Positions 27,091 through 37,921 of a stretch of 64,000 nt of DNA are shown here, piece by piece. A program made the position numbers and the translations under genes. How positions within the stretch are numbered: the first letter of the stretch is position 1; every line of letters starts with the position of its first letter. The notes beneath the pieces are model-generated. The model was not told the DNA's origin. It searched no databases and saw only the letters and a list, made by a program, of their open reading frames with translations. The stretch is from Macrostomum hystrix (taxonomy: Eukaryota > Platyhelminthes > Macrostomidae). Location: contig CATNEN010000032.1 in the NCBI GenBank assembly GCA_950097015.1, forward strand, positions 124,001 through 188,000. The letters are read 5' to 3'.

Positions 27091-28780
27091 ATGTCGTCAA
27101 TGAAACAAGAGCGAAATCAATCAGCCACGGCTACCAGCGCCAGCCTTGAGAAGCTCGTTAAACGACTCAAAAAGTACTCGGAAGCAGATTCTACTTCAAG
27201 TTTGGTACGATTCGGCATAGAATATGATGAGCATCGTAGATAAGCTTTCCCTTGATTGGCTTTAAATCCCAACTTTTCATAACATATAATAGAGGATTTC
27301 GTACCTAATAATAATTTATTAGGATACAACCTCCTCGTACCTAGAATGGTTCCAAACTCCCTGATCCCAGACTTTGAGAACAGCTCCGACCTCTTGCAGA
27401 TCGGCAAGAAGGCAGAACGGACTCTGGCCCAGCTGCAGTCTCAGCCGGACCTGACAGCCGGGCAGCTGGCGGCCTCCGGGCTGCCCGCCATTGTCAACCG
27501 GCTGCGCAAGCGTCTTCGGCCCGAGGAGCCTGCGGCCCAAACTGCCCGACGCCTCATCAAAGCCTGGCGGCTGACGGTGGAGTCCGAGCAACGCGGCCGT
27601 CGAGCAGATGATGATGCATCAACGTCCGGCATCCAGGACCAGCATCGAGTTAGCACCAGCGAGTCAACGAACAGTGCTGCGGCAAAAGCGCCACAGAAAA
27701 TGGCGACTGTATCAACTCGACTTGAAGACAAGCACGAGGAAGACAGCTCATGGACTCCAGACACAAACGACCCGATGCGACTAAAGGGCATCGAAATGTT
27801 TCAGCAGGCGCTACAGCTGGTATGTCCAGCTGTTCAGATCCTCAGGACTTAGCTGCAACTCCCTGAGCTCCAGATCCTCAGGACTAGCTGCAACTCCCTG
27901 AGCTCCAGATCCTCAGGACTAGCTGCAACTCCCTGAGCTCCAAATCTTCAGAACTAGCTGCAACTCCCTGAGCTCCAAATCCTCAGGATTAGCTGCAACT
28001 CCCTGAGCTCCAGATCCTCAGGATTAGCTGCAACTCCCTGAGCTCCAGATCCTCAGGATTAGCTGCTGATCCCTGAGCTCCAGATCCTCAGGATTAGCTG
28101 CAACTCCCTGAGCTCCAGATCTTCAGGACTAGCCGCAACTCCCTGAGCTCCAGATCCTCAGGATTAGCTGCAACTTCCTGAGCTCCAGATCCTCAGGATT
28201 AGCTGCTGATCCCTGAGCTCCAGATCCTCAGGATTAGCTGCTGATCCCTGAGCTCCAGATCCTCAAGTATCAGGATAGTACTAAATCCTGGCTTAGCAAC
28301 TCGCTGAATTGCCGACTCCTCTCTCTGGCGCAGCCGTCTTCAGTTGCAACATCGTCGCCGCCGCTTCGGCTCGCCGCCGAAATCGAGGCCGCTGTATCGG
28401 CCGACTCGAACGCTGACCCAGCCAGGTACCGGGCCAGGCTGCGCTGCTTGCTGCAAAACCTGCGCGATCCGAAGAACCCGCAGCTGCGCGCCAGCCTACT
28501 CACCGGCCAGCTGCCGGCCGCCCAGTTCGCCGTCATGACCTCCGAGCAGCTGGCCTCGGACGAGATGCGTCGGCTTCGCCAGCGACTGGCTGAGGAGGCC
28601 ACGGCCCGGTTCAAGTCGACATTGTCGGCGGGCTCGGAGCCGGGCAGCAGCCTTTTCACCTGTAAGCGATGCCGGAAGAAGAATTGCACCTACAATCAGT
28701 TGCAAACTCTACCTGGAGACGAGCCCATGACCACCTATGTGCTGTGCAACGAGTGTGGCTTCCGCTGGAAGTTCAACTGA
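27091..28780 (+). CDS. TCEA1: Transcription elongation factor TFIIS
   Basis: Secure exons are 27346-27819 (donor CAGCTG|GTATGT) and 28334-28780 (acceptor CTCTGGCGCAG), joined in phase 0. The first has the TFIIS N-terminal (LW) helical bundle (TLAQLQSQPDLTAGQLAASG, then SLIKSW-like RLIKAWRLTV) and an acidic/Ser linker, then the start of the central domain (NDPMRLKGIEMFQQAL). The second completes the Pol II-binding domain (RDPKNPQLRASLLTGQL; MTSEQLASDEMR) and the C-terminal zinc ribbon CKRC...CNEC with the catalytic acidic pair in GDEPMTTYV. TFIIS rescues backtracked RNA polymerase II by stimulating transcript cleavage. A further exon with ATG at 27091 (MSSMKQERNQ...) ends at TTTG|GTACGA but its phase does not fit the next acceptor cleanly, so the N terminus is unresolved. 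AATAAA lies at 28991. Vertebrates have three paralogues; I use TCEA1 loosely. Confidence 0.9.
27822..28268 (+). repeat. 35-bp minisatellite in TFIIS intron
   Basis: About 13 units of CTGCAACTCCCTGAGCTCCA-GATCCTCAGGATTAG with CTGCTGATCC variants. The first partial unit begins within a few bases of the splice donor, so the array seems to have grown out of donor-proximal sequence. Confidence 0.95.
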
Positions 28781-29253
28781 GTCCAGAACGAACAGCACGC
28801 CGCAGTTACTTACAGTCCCATGACACGAGCCACTCATCTGCAATATTTGATTTCTTGCGATTCCAACTCGTAACACAAACTCAAGCAATCTACGAGGACC
28901 ACACGGAGTAGAAGGGCGAAAAACTTCGTTTCTTAGAAAAAAATTGAAGGCTGATTATCGCAAAAAACTCTTCATGCGATTTTCTTTACTAATAAATATT
29001 CAATTCATTGTCAATGTTGTTGTAGTTTTTAAAAATTGTTAATGAGCCAACTTTAGATTATCTTGACTTAATACTTATTTTACTCTTGCAGTGAAGTATT
29101 AATTTATTAATATATGAAAAATTATTGCTATTTCTTCCAAGCTTTTTTATTGGCTTAGATATTATTTAGTAGCATAACAGTATCTGCTGAACGAAGATCA
29201 AATTGTCATTTAATGTAACATTCGGTGGAGCAACACGTAAGAATCATAGCATG
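28781..29253. other. TFIIS 3' flank and array seed
   Basis: AT-rich. AATAAA at 28991-28996. The last bases (29241-29253, GAATCATAGCATG) are half of a unit of the big array to the right and mark where the LTR element inserted. Confidence 0.7.
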
Positions 29254-29749
29254 TGTGGTGACTGCGTTTCGCTATCAGTGCAGAGTAGGGGATTGAGGGT
29301 GTTATTTTTCTCTCTCTCTCTCGCAATGTACTTGCGCATGTGCGTACTCTGGAGCGCGTGCACGCCCAGAGGTAGCGGCTGATTGGTCAGCCTGGTCAGG
29401 CTGAGAAATAAACTTATATTTATTTAGAGAGCTAGGCTTGGCCTGCTCTGAAGAGCTTCTCTCTCTGCAAGCCACGCTGACTTTATTACAGTGGCGACGA
29501 GGTGACTAATGGCCACTGGCCTACTGTGTAGCATCGGTCCATTTGAGCCTGAAAATGAGGACTGGCTGCAGTACAAGGAAAGAGTGGAGCAAGTTTTCAT
29601 TGCAAGCGACATAGAGTCCGAAGACAAAAAGCGAGCTGTCTTCCTCAGTGTCTTGTGGCAAGGACAATAAACTTATATTTATTTAGAGAGCTAGGCTTGG
29701 CCTGCTCTGAAGAGCTTCTCTCTCTGCAAGCCACGCTGACTTTATTACA
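29254..29749 (+). mobile_element. Internally deleted Gypsy-like LTR retroelement
   Basis: The 5' LTR (29254-29490, 237 bp) starts TGTGGTGACT and ends TTATTACA. After one base comes a primer-binding-site-like TGGCGACGAGG. Then comes a gag start, and then the last 84 bp of the LTR again (29666-29749). The 85-bp segments 29407-29491 and 29666-29750 are identical. The element is flanked by GCATG on both sides (29249-29253 and 29750-29754), a 5-bp target-site duplication. The missing part is the rest of gag, all of pol and the first ~150 bp of the 3' LTR. Identical repeats imply a recent event. Confidence 0.9.
29509..29670 (+). pseudogene. gag fragment of the LTR element
   Basis: 53 codons from ATG at 29509. 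The text IGPFEPENEDWLQYKERVEQ and DIESEDKKRAVFLSV is the typical N-terminal opening of Gypsy-type gag polyproteins. The frame stops at the deletion junction (CAATAA), where the 3' LTR copy begins. Non-functional remnant. Confidence 0.85.
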
Positions 29750-32700
29750 GCATGTTTCACACCAGAATCATAGCATGTCTCACACCAGAATCATAGCATG
29801 TCTCACACCAGAATCATAGCATGTCTCACACCAGAATCATAGCATGTCTCACACCAGAATCATAGCATGTCTCACACCAGAATCATAGCATGTCTCACAC
29901 CAGAATCATAGCATGTTTCACACCAGAATCATAGCATGTTTCACACTAGAATCATAGCATGTCTCACACCAGAATCATAGCATGTTTCACACCAGAATCA
30001 TAGCATGTCTCACACCAGAATCATAGCATGTTTCACACCAGAATCATAGCATGTTTCACACCAGAATCATAGCATGTCTCACCCCAGAATCATAGCATGT
30101 CTCACACCAGAATCATAGCATGTTTCACACCAGAATCATAGCATGTTTCACACCAGAATCATAGCATGTTTCACACCAGAATCATAGCATGTTTCACACC
30201 AGAATCATAGCATGTTTCACACCAGAATCATAGCATGTCTCACCCCAGAATCATAGCATGTCTCACACCAGAATCATAGCATGTCTCACACCAGAATCAT
30301 AGCATGTCTCACACCAGAATCATAGCATGTCTCACACCAGAATCATAGCATGAATCATAGGATGAATCATAGGATGAATCATAGAAGAATCTGCATGTCT
30401 CCCACCAGAATCATAGCATGTCTCACACCAGAATCATAGCATGTCTCACACCAGAATCATAGCATGTCTCACACCAGAATCATAGCATGTCTCACACCAG
30501 AATCATAGCATGTCTCACACCAGAATCATAGCATGTCTCACACCAGAATCATAGCATGTCTCAGACCAGAATCATAGCATGAATCATAGGATGAATCATA
30601 GAAGAATCTGCATGTCTCCCACCAGAATCATAGCATGTCTCACACCAGAATCATAGCATGTCTCACACCAGAATCATAGCATGTCTCACACCAGAATCAT
30701 AGCATGTCTCACACCAGAATCATAGCATGTCTCACACCAGAATCATAGCATGTCTCACACCAGAATCTGCATGTCTCACACCAGAATCATAGCATGTCTC
30801 ACACCAGAATCATAGCATGTCTCACACCAGAATCATAGCATGTTTCACACCAGAATCATAGCATGTCTCACACCAGAATCATAGCATGTCTCACACCAGA
30901 ATCATAGCATGTTTCACACCAGAATCATAGCATGTCTCACACCAGAATCATAGCATGTCTCACACCAGAATCATAGCATGTCTCACACCAGAATCATAGC
31001 ATGTTTCACACCAGAATCATAGCATGTCTCACACTAGAATCATAGCATGTCTCACACCAGAATCATAGCATGTTTCACACCAGAATCATAGCATGAATCA
31101 TAGGATGAATCATAGAAGAATCTGCATGTCTCACACCAGAATCATAGCATGAATCATAGGATGAATCATAGAAGAATCTGCATGTCTCACACCAGAATCA
31201 TAGCATGTCTCACACCAGAATCATAGCATGTCTCACACCAGAATCATAGCATGTCTCACACCAGAATCATAGCATGTCTCACACCAGAATCATAGCATGT
31301 CTCACACCAGAATCATAGCATGTCTCACACCAGAATCATAGCATGTCTCACACCAGAATCATAGCATGTCTCACACCAGAATCATAGCATGTCTCACACC
31401 AGAATCATAGCATGTCTCACACCAGAATCATAGCATGTCTCACACTAGAATCATAGCATGTCTCACACCAGAATCATAGCATGTTTCACACCAGAATCAT
31501 AGCATGAATCATAGGATGAATCATAGAAGAATCTGCATGTCTCACACCAGAATCATAGCATGAATCATAGGATGAATCATAGAAGAATCTGCATGTCTCA
31601 CACCAGAATCATAGCATGTCTCACACCAGAATCATAGCATGTTTCACACCAGAATCATAGCATGTCTCACACCAGAATCATAGCATGTCTCACACCAGAA
31701 TCATAGCATGTCTCACACCAGAATCATAGCATGTTTCACACCAGAATCATAGCATGAATCATAGGATGAATCAAAGAAGAATCTGCATGTCTCACACCAG
31801 AATCATAGCATGAATCATAGGATGAATCATAGAAGAATCTGCATGTCTCACACCAGAATCATAGCATGTCTCACACCAGAATCATAGCATGTCTCACACC
31901 AAAATCATAGCATGTCTCACACCAGAATCATAGCATGTCTCACACCAGAATCATAGCATGTCTCACACCAGAATCATAGCATGTCTCACACCAGAATCAT
32001 AGCATGTCTCACACTAGAATCATAGCATGTCTCACACCAGAATCATAGCATGTTTCACACCAGAATCATAGCATGAATCATAGGATGAATCATAGAAGAA
32101 TCTGCATGTCTCACACCAGAATCATAGCATGAATCATAGGATGAATCATAGAAGAATCTGCATGTCTCACACCAGAATCATAGCATGTCTCACACCAGAA
32201 TCATAGCATGTCTCACACCAGAATCATAGCATGTCTCACACCAGAATCATAGCATGTCTCACACCAGAATCATAGCATGTCTCACACCAGAATCATAGCA
32301 TGTCTCACACTAGAATCATAGCATGTCTCACACCAGAATCATAGCATGTTTCACACCAGAATCATAGCATGAATCATAGGATGAATCATAGAAGAATCTG
32401 CATGTCTCACACCAGAATCATAGCATGAATCATAGGATGAATCATAGAAGAATCTGCATGTCTCACACCAGAATCATAGCATGTCTCACACCAGAATCAT
32501 AGCATGTTTCACACCAGAATCATAGCATGTCTCACACCAGAATCATAGCATGTCTCACACCAGAATCATAGCATGTCTCACACCAGAATCATAGCATGTT
32601 TCACACCAGAATCATAGCATGAATCATAGGATGAATCAAAGAAGAATCTGCATGTCTCACACCAGAATCATAGCATGAATCATAGGATGAATCATAGAAG

Positions 32701-34918
32701 AATCTGCATGTCTCACACCAGAATCATAGCATGTCTCACACCAGAATCATAGCACGTCTCACACCAAAATCATAGCATGTCTCACACCAGAATCATAGCA
32801 TGTCTCACACCAGAATCATAGCATGTCTCACACCAGAATCATAGCATGTCTCACACCAGAATCATAGCATGTCTCACACTAGAATCATAGCATGTCTCAC
32901 ACCAGAATCATAGCATGTTTCACACCAGAATCATAGCATGAATCATAGGATGAATCATAGAAGAATCTGCATGTCTCACACCAGAATCATAGCATGAATC
33001 ATAGGATGAATCATAGAAGAATCTGCATGTCTCACACCAGAATCATAGCATGTCTCACACCAGAATCATAGCATGTCTCACACCAAAATCATAGCATGTC
33101 TCACACCAGAATCATAGCATGAATCATAGGATGAATCAAAGAAGAATCTGCATGTCTCACACCAGAATCATAGCATGAATCATAGGATGAATCATAGAAG
33201 AATCTGCATGTCTCACACCAGAATCATAGCATGTCTCACACCAGAATCATAGCATGTCTCACACCAAAATCATAGCATGTCTCACACCAGAATCATAGCA
33301 TGTCTCACACCAGAATCATAGCATGTCTCACACCAGAATCATAGCATGTCTCACACCAGAATCATAGCATGTCTCACACTAGAATCATAGCATGTCTCAC
33401 ACCAGAATCATAGCATGTTTCACACCAGAATCATAGCATGAATCATAGGATGAATCATAGAAGAATCTGCATGTCTCACACCAGAATCATAGCATGAATC
33501 ATAGGATGAATCATAGAAGAATCTGCATGTCTCACACCAGAATCATAGCATGTCTCACACCAGAATCATAGCATGTCTCACACCAAAATCATAGCATGTC
33601 TCACACCAGAATCATAGCATGTCTCACACCAGAATCATAGCATGTCTCACACCAGAATCATAGCATGTCTCACACCAGAATCATAGCATGTCTCACACCA
33701 GAATCATAGCATGTCTCACACCAGAATCATAGCATGTCTCACACCAGAATCATAGCATGTTTCACACCAGAATCATAGCATGTCTCACACCAGAATCATA
33801 GCATGTTTCACACCAGAATCATAGCATGTTTCACACCAGAATCATAGCATGTCTCACACCAGAATCATAGCATGTCTCACACCAGAATCATAGCATGTTT
33901 CACACCAGAATCATAGCATGTCTCACACCAGAATCATAGCATGTTTCACACCAGAATCATAGCATGTTTCACACCAGAATCATAGCATGTCTCACACCAG
34001 AATCATAGCATGTCTCACACCAGAATCATAGCATGTCTCACACCAGAATCATAGCATGTCTCACACCAGAATCATAGCATGTCTCACACCAGAATCATAG
34101 CATGTCTCACACCAGAATCATAGCATGTCTCACACCAGAATCATAGCATGAATCATAGGATGAATCATAGAAGAATCTGCATGTCTCACACCAGAATCAT
34201 AGCATGTCTCACACCAGAATCATAGCATGTCTCACACCAGAATCATAGCATGTCTCACACCAGAATCATAGCATGTCTCACACCAGAATCATAGCATGTC
34301 TCACACCAGAATCATAGCATGTCTCACACCAGAATCATAGCATGTCTCACACCAGAATCATAGCATGAATCATAGGATGAATCATAGAAGAATCTGCATG
34401 TCTCACACCAGAATCATAGCATGTCTCACACCAGAATCATAGCATGTCTCACACCAGAATCATAGCATGTTTCACACCAGAATCATAGCATGAATCATAA
34501 GATGAATCATAGAAGAATCTGCATGTCTCACACCAGAATCATAGCATGAATCATAGGATGAATCATAGAAGAATCTGCATGTCTCACACCAGAATCATAG
34601 CATGAATCATAGGATGAATCATAGAAGAATCTGCATGTCTCACACCAGAATCATAGCATGAATCATAGGATGAATCATAGAAGAATCTGCATGTCTCACA
34701 CCAGAATCATAGCATGAATCATAGGATGAATCATAGAAGAATCTGCATGTCTCACACCAGAATCATAGCATGAATCATAGGATGAATCATAGAAGAATCT
34801 GCATGTCTCACACCAGAATCATAGCATGAATCATAGGATGAATCATAGAAGAATCTGCATGTCTCACACCAGAATCATAGCATGAATCATAGGATGAATC
34901 ATAGAAGAATCTGCATGT
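29750..34918 (+). repeat. 5.2-kb composite minisatellite (23-bp and 33-bp units)
   Basis: The basic 23-bp unit is CATGTCTCACACCAGAATCA-TAG. A second 33-bp unit made of shortened pieces (CATGAATCATAGGATGAATC, ATAGAAGAATCTG) is interspersed. Higher-order organisation is visible. The rare variant TCAAAGAAGAATC occurs at 31771 and 32636, 865 bp apart, inside matching surroundings. From about 34490 the array becomes a regular 56-bp dimer (23+33) repeated about eight times before it ends at unique sequence. No open frame persists. Confidence 0.97.
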
Positions 34919-35277
34919 TCTGTTCCAAAATGTCAGACGTGTTCAAGTATGAGTAGGCTTTGTCTGTTGAACAAATAAAATGAGTTATTGCCGGGAATTT
35001 TGTCAGGTAAAAAATGTGTATATTTACAGTTGCTTAATCGACACTACAAACTACAAGCTTTATTACGATAGTCGGAAGCTTAAAATACGAATAGATTAGC
35101 TAGCAAAGCTTTGCTAAAATACTTGGCTTCCATTTATTTAGCTTGTTGGCACATTTTTCGTAACATAAATATGCTTTTTACAAGCCAAAGATTACCATTG
35201 TCAACATTGGCAAAAGTAGAAAATTGTTTTACGTAGCGTCATATTTTTGAGGCTGTGAACAGTTTGTCCCCGACCAT
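34919..35277. other. Spacer between the array and the Lys-rich gene
   Basis: AT-rich, no exon. Probably holds the 3' UTR of the minus-strand gene ending at 35278. Confidence 0.5.
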
Positions 35278-37054
35278 TTATCGCCGAGGCTTCCTGACGT
35301 TGAGACAGCTATCCAAAAACTTCAGGGCTTCAGTCAGCGGCAGGGAGAGTAAAGAAGAAGAGACAGTCTGGGTATTTTCGAATTCATCAATGTCACTTTC
35401 GTCTGAGCGCTGATTCGCATATTCTTTATTCCGAAGTCGATGCGATTTCAGTTTTTGTTGACCCGAGTCGCCATCCGCATCGGCCGGGAGAGCCTTGTTT
35501 CGGAGCAAGCAGGCTAGATTTTCAATGGCGCTGTTGGCTGCTGCCAGCACATCAGCAGGCGTCAGATGGCGATCATAGCTATGTTCAGGGCTACTGGCGA
35601 TGCTGCTGGCCATGCTTTTGTGCGGTCAAGATTTGCATGTGAATTAGTTCAAGTCGATGTAAAATCAAGATGCAACCTTACCTGTGCGTGTAACTGGCAC
35701 AGCTGCTGTAATTGCGAGCGCTACTGCTATCCTGACTGCTGCTTTGACTGACTGCCGATCTGCCACTACTGAGGGCACTGCAGCAGCTGCTGCTTCTGCT
35801 GGGGATGCTGTTGCTGCTGGTGGTGATGTTGCTGGTGGTGGTGCTGTTGCTGCTGGTGGTGTTGCTGCTGATGCTGCTGTTGCTGCTGGTGGTGTTGCCG
35901 CTGGTGGTGTTGCCGCTGGTGGTGCTGTTGCTGCTGGTGGTGCTGTTGCTGCTGTTGCTGCTTGTGGTGCTGTTGTAGCTGCTGCTGCAGCTTCGAATTG
36001 GGCTAGCCTGCTTACGACTGTCCTGCGGTCCCAGGTATAAAAACCTCCGTGGGATAAATTCATTTTTCTGAATGGTCGTCGCTCGCTCCATGGAATTATT
36101 ACGAGAGCTGTTATGTCTATGCTTGGGCATATTAGAGCCACCTCTTTTCTTGGCATTTCGCTTGCTACTTTCAGATGATTTCGCTTTCGATTGCTTCTTT
36201 GAGTCTTCATGCTTCTTTTTATCAGCCTTCTTTTTATCGGCCTTCTTTTTATCGGCCTTCTTTTTATCGGCCTTCTTTTTATCGGCCCTCTTTTTATCGG
36301 CCCTCTTTTTATCAGCCTTCTCTTTATCAGAACTCTTTATTTCAGCTATCTTTTTATCAGCCTTCTTTTTATCATACTTCTTTATTTCAGCCTTCTTTTT
36401 ATCAACCATCTTTTTATCAGCCTTCTTTATTTCAGCTATATTTTTATCAGCCTTCTCTTTATCAGCCTTCTCTTTATCAGCCTTCTCTTTATCAGCCTTC
36501 TCTTTATCAGCCTTCTCTTTATCAGCCTTCTCTTTATCAGCCTTCTCTTTATCAGACTTCGTTTTATCTGCCATATTTTTAAAAGCCTTCTTTTGATCAG
36601 ACTTCTTTATATCAGACGAATCTGGCGATCTTCTTGACACAGCATTTGGTCTTTCCGGAGGCCCGTATCTCGCCTCGAACTCCGGCTCATCTGTACTGGA
36701 GGAGTGCTGCGCCGGTACAGTTAGTGAGGCTTCTTTCTTTTTTGCATTCTTCCTTGACGACTCCGGTTGGCTACTGATATCATTAACATGTCCGTTACTG
36801 TGGCCACTGTTATTATTCATCGCTCTTTTAAGAATTACTCGCCACACATCTCTATTGTAGCGCCTTCTACACTCCTCAAGCTCATGCCTTACCGGGCCCA
36901 GATTGACGCAGAAATCGACGGGCAACATGGATGGATTAGATTGGGCCGGGCTCCGGTGATGCAATCCCACAAGATCGGCACATGGATAGTGTAATCCATT
37001 TGGTTGAAGCATTCGAGAAAGCGTTCCTCGCCAAGAGCACACCCTCTTGACCAT
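35278..37054 (-). CDS. Low-complexity Lys/Asp and Ser/Asn/Thr-rich protein (2 exons)
   Basis: Exons 35682-37054 and 35278-35614 join in frame (CACAG|GTAAGG; acceptor CGCACAAAAG, phase 2) to give about 569 residues from the ATG at 37054. A later start (MLPVDFCVNLGPVRHELEEC) is equally possible, because the first ~40 residues look atypical. An N-terminal helical segment (RHELEECRRRYNRDVWRVIL) is followed by about 130 residues of KADKE/KKADK pentapeptides (a 15-bp coding minisatellite, 36210-36600), then SKRNAKKRGGS basic text. A Ser/Asn/Thr tract (SSNSTTSSNS type) follows, and a more ordered C-terminal exon with PADVLAAANSAIENLACLL and SLPLTEALKFLDSCL. The lysine-rich part suggests a nuclear or RNA/DNA-bound disordered protein, but I do not recognise the family. 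Confidence 0.6.
36210..36600 (-). repeat. 15-bp coding minisatellite
   Basis: Plus-strand text CTTCTCTTTATCAGC / CTTCTTTTTATCGGC repeated about 26 times. It encodes the KADKE/KKADK pentads of the gene above in the minus frame. The plus-strand frames FLSAF... and FYRPS... are shadows of it. Confidence 0.95.
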
Positions 37055-37921
37055 AGACAAGAACACACGAGCGTAGGCACGCGATACTGCGCTCGTACAT
37101 AGTGGTATGCATCAGAATAGTACATAAAATTCTGTAATATTCTGGGTCGTATGTCAGTCAAGGACTACAAAAGTAGACAATACTTGGAATCGATGGGAAA
37201 TTGTTTAAATCCCACTTTTCACAATGATTTCACTTGGAAATGGCAAGGACTACTAGAAGAAGTACGGGGCACTTCGTTTCTTGTAAAGGCAGATTTTCAC
37301 GGAAAAATGCAGTAGCGAGATAGGAATTTTTCACGTTTTTTTCAAATAAAAAAGTTGATAGCAATTTATTGGCAACAAATCCAAGGCTGTTCTTTTAACT
37401 TAACTTGCAAAAACATGTTGCTTGATATAATTTTAAAAAGCTTTATTCAAGAATAATTTATCTTCATTTTCTTTTCGTTTAATTTTCATGAAGCACAATA
37501 GCATCCAATCAGACAGACCAGGTACACTATCGTGTACATATTATACGTGTACCAGGTACACGTAGTCTATGGTCAAAATAGGTTGAACATTTTAGCTAGC
37601 GCTGCCACAGACTGTCAAAATTGGATGCAACGATGTCAATATCGAGTGCACCTTTTCTATAATAGAAAGTAAAAACTTGATTCGGCTTTCGCTAAATGGA
37701 CGCACGTAGAAGGGTACCTTTTCGCTGGGTCTTTTAAAAAGTATTCCACCAAATATGTCTATGGTTTAGACTACTTATCTGGATAAAAAATTGTTGATAT
37801 ACAATTAGAGCATATTTATTGCAGTTCAAATATGAATCCGCAGTTGAAAAGCTATTGTAAGTTTCCTTAGATCAAACAGCAGTGTCCAATAACTCACGAG
37901 CAGCAGCAACAGCCGAGCATC
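37055..37921. other. Divergent promoter region of the Lys-rich gene and innexin
   Basis: The two genes point away from each other across this ~870-bp stretch. A palindrome CGTGTACC-A-GGTACACG (37546-37562), with related GGTACACTATCGTGTAC just left, is the only notable element. It could be a binding site or chance. No exon identified. Confidence 0.4.

Noticed and set aside
36072-36637. Plus-strand Leu/Phe-rich frames that look like membrane proteins
   Set aside because: Complement of the KADKE-coding minisatellite; hydrophobicity follows from reading CTTCTTTTTATC on the other strand.
36889-37161. 90-codon minus frame beginning MTDIRPRILQ
   Set aside because: It overlaps the Lys-rich gene in another frame and ends where the accepted frame has well-formed helical text; no homology seen. 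It could still be an upstream exon.
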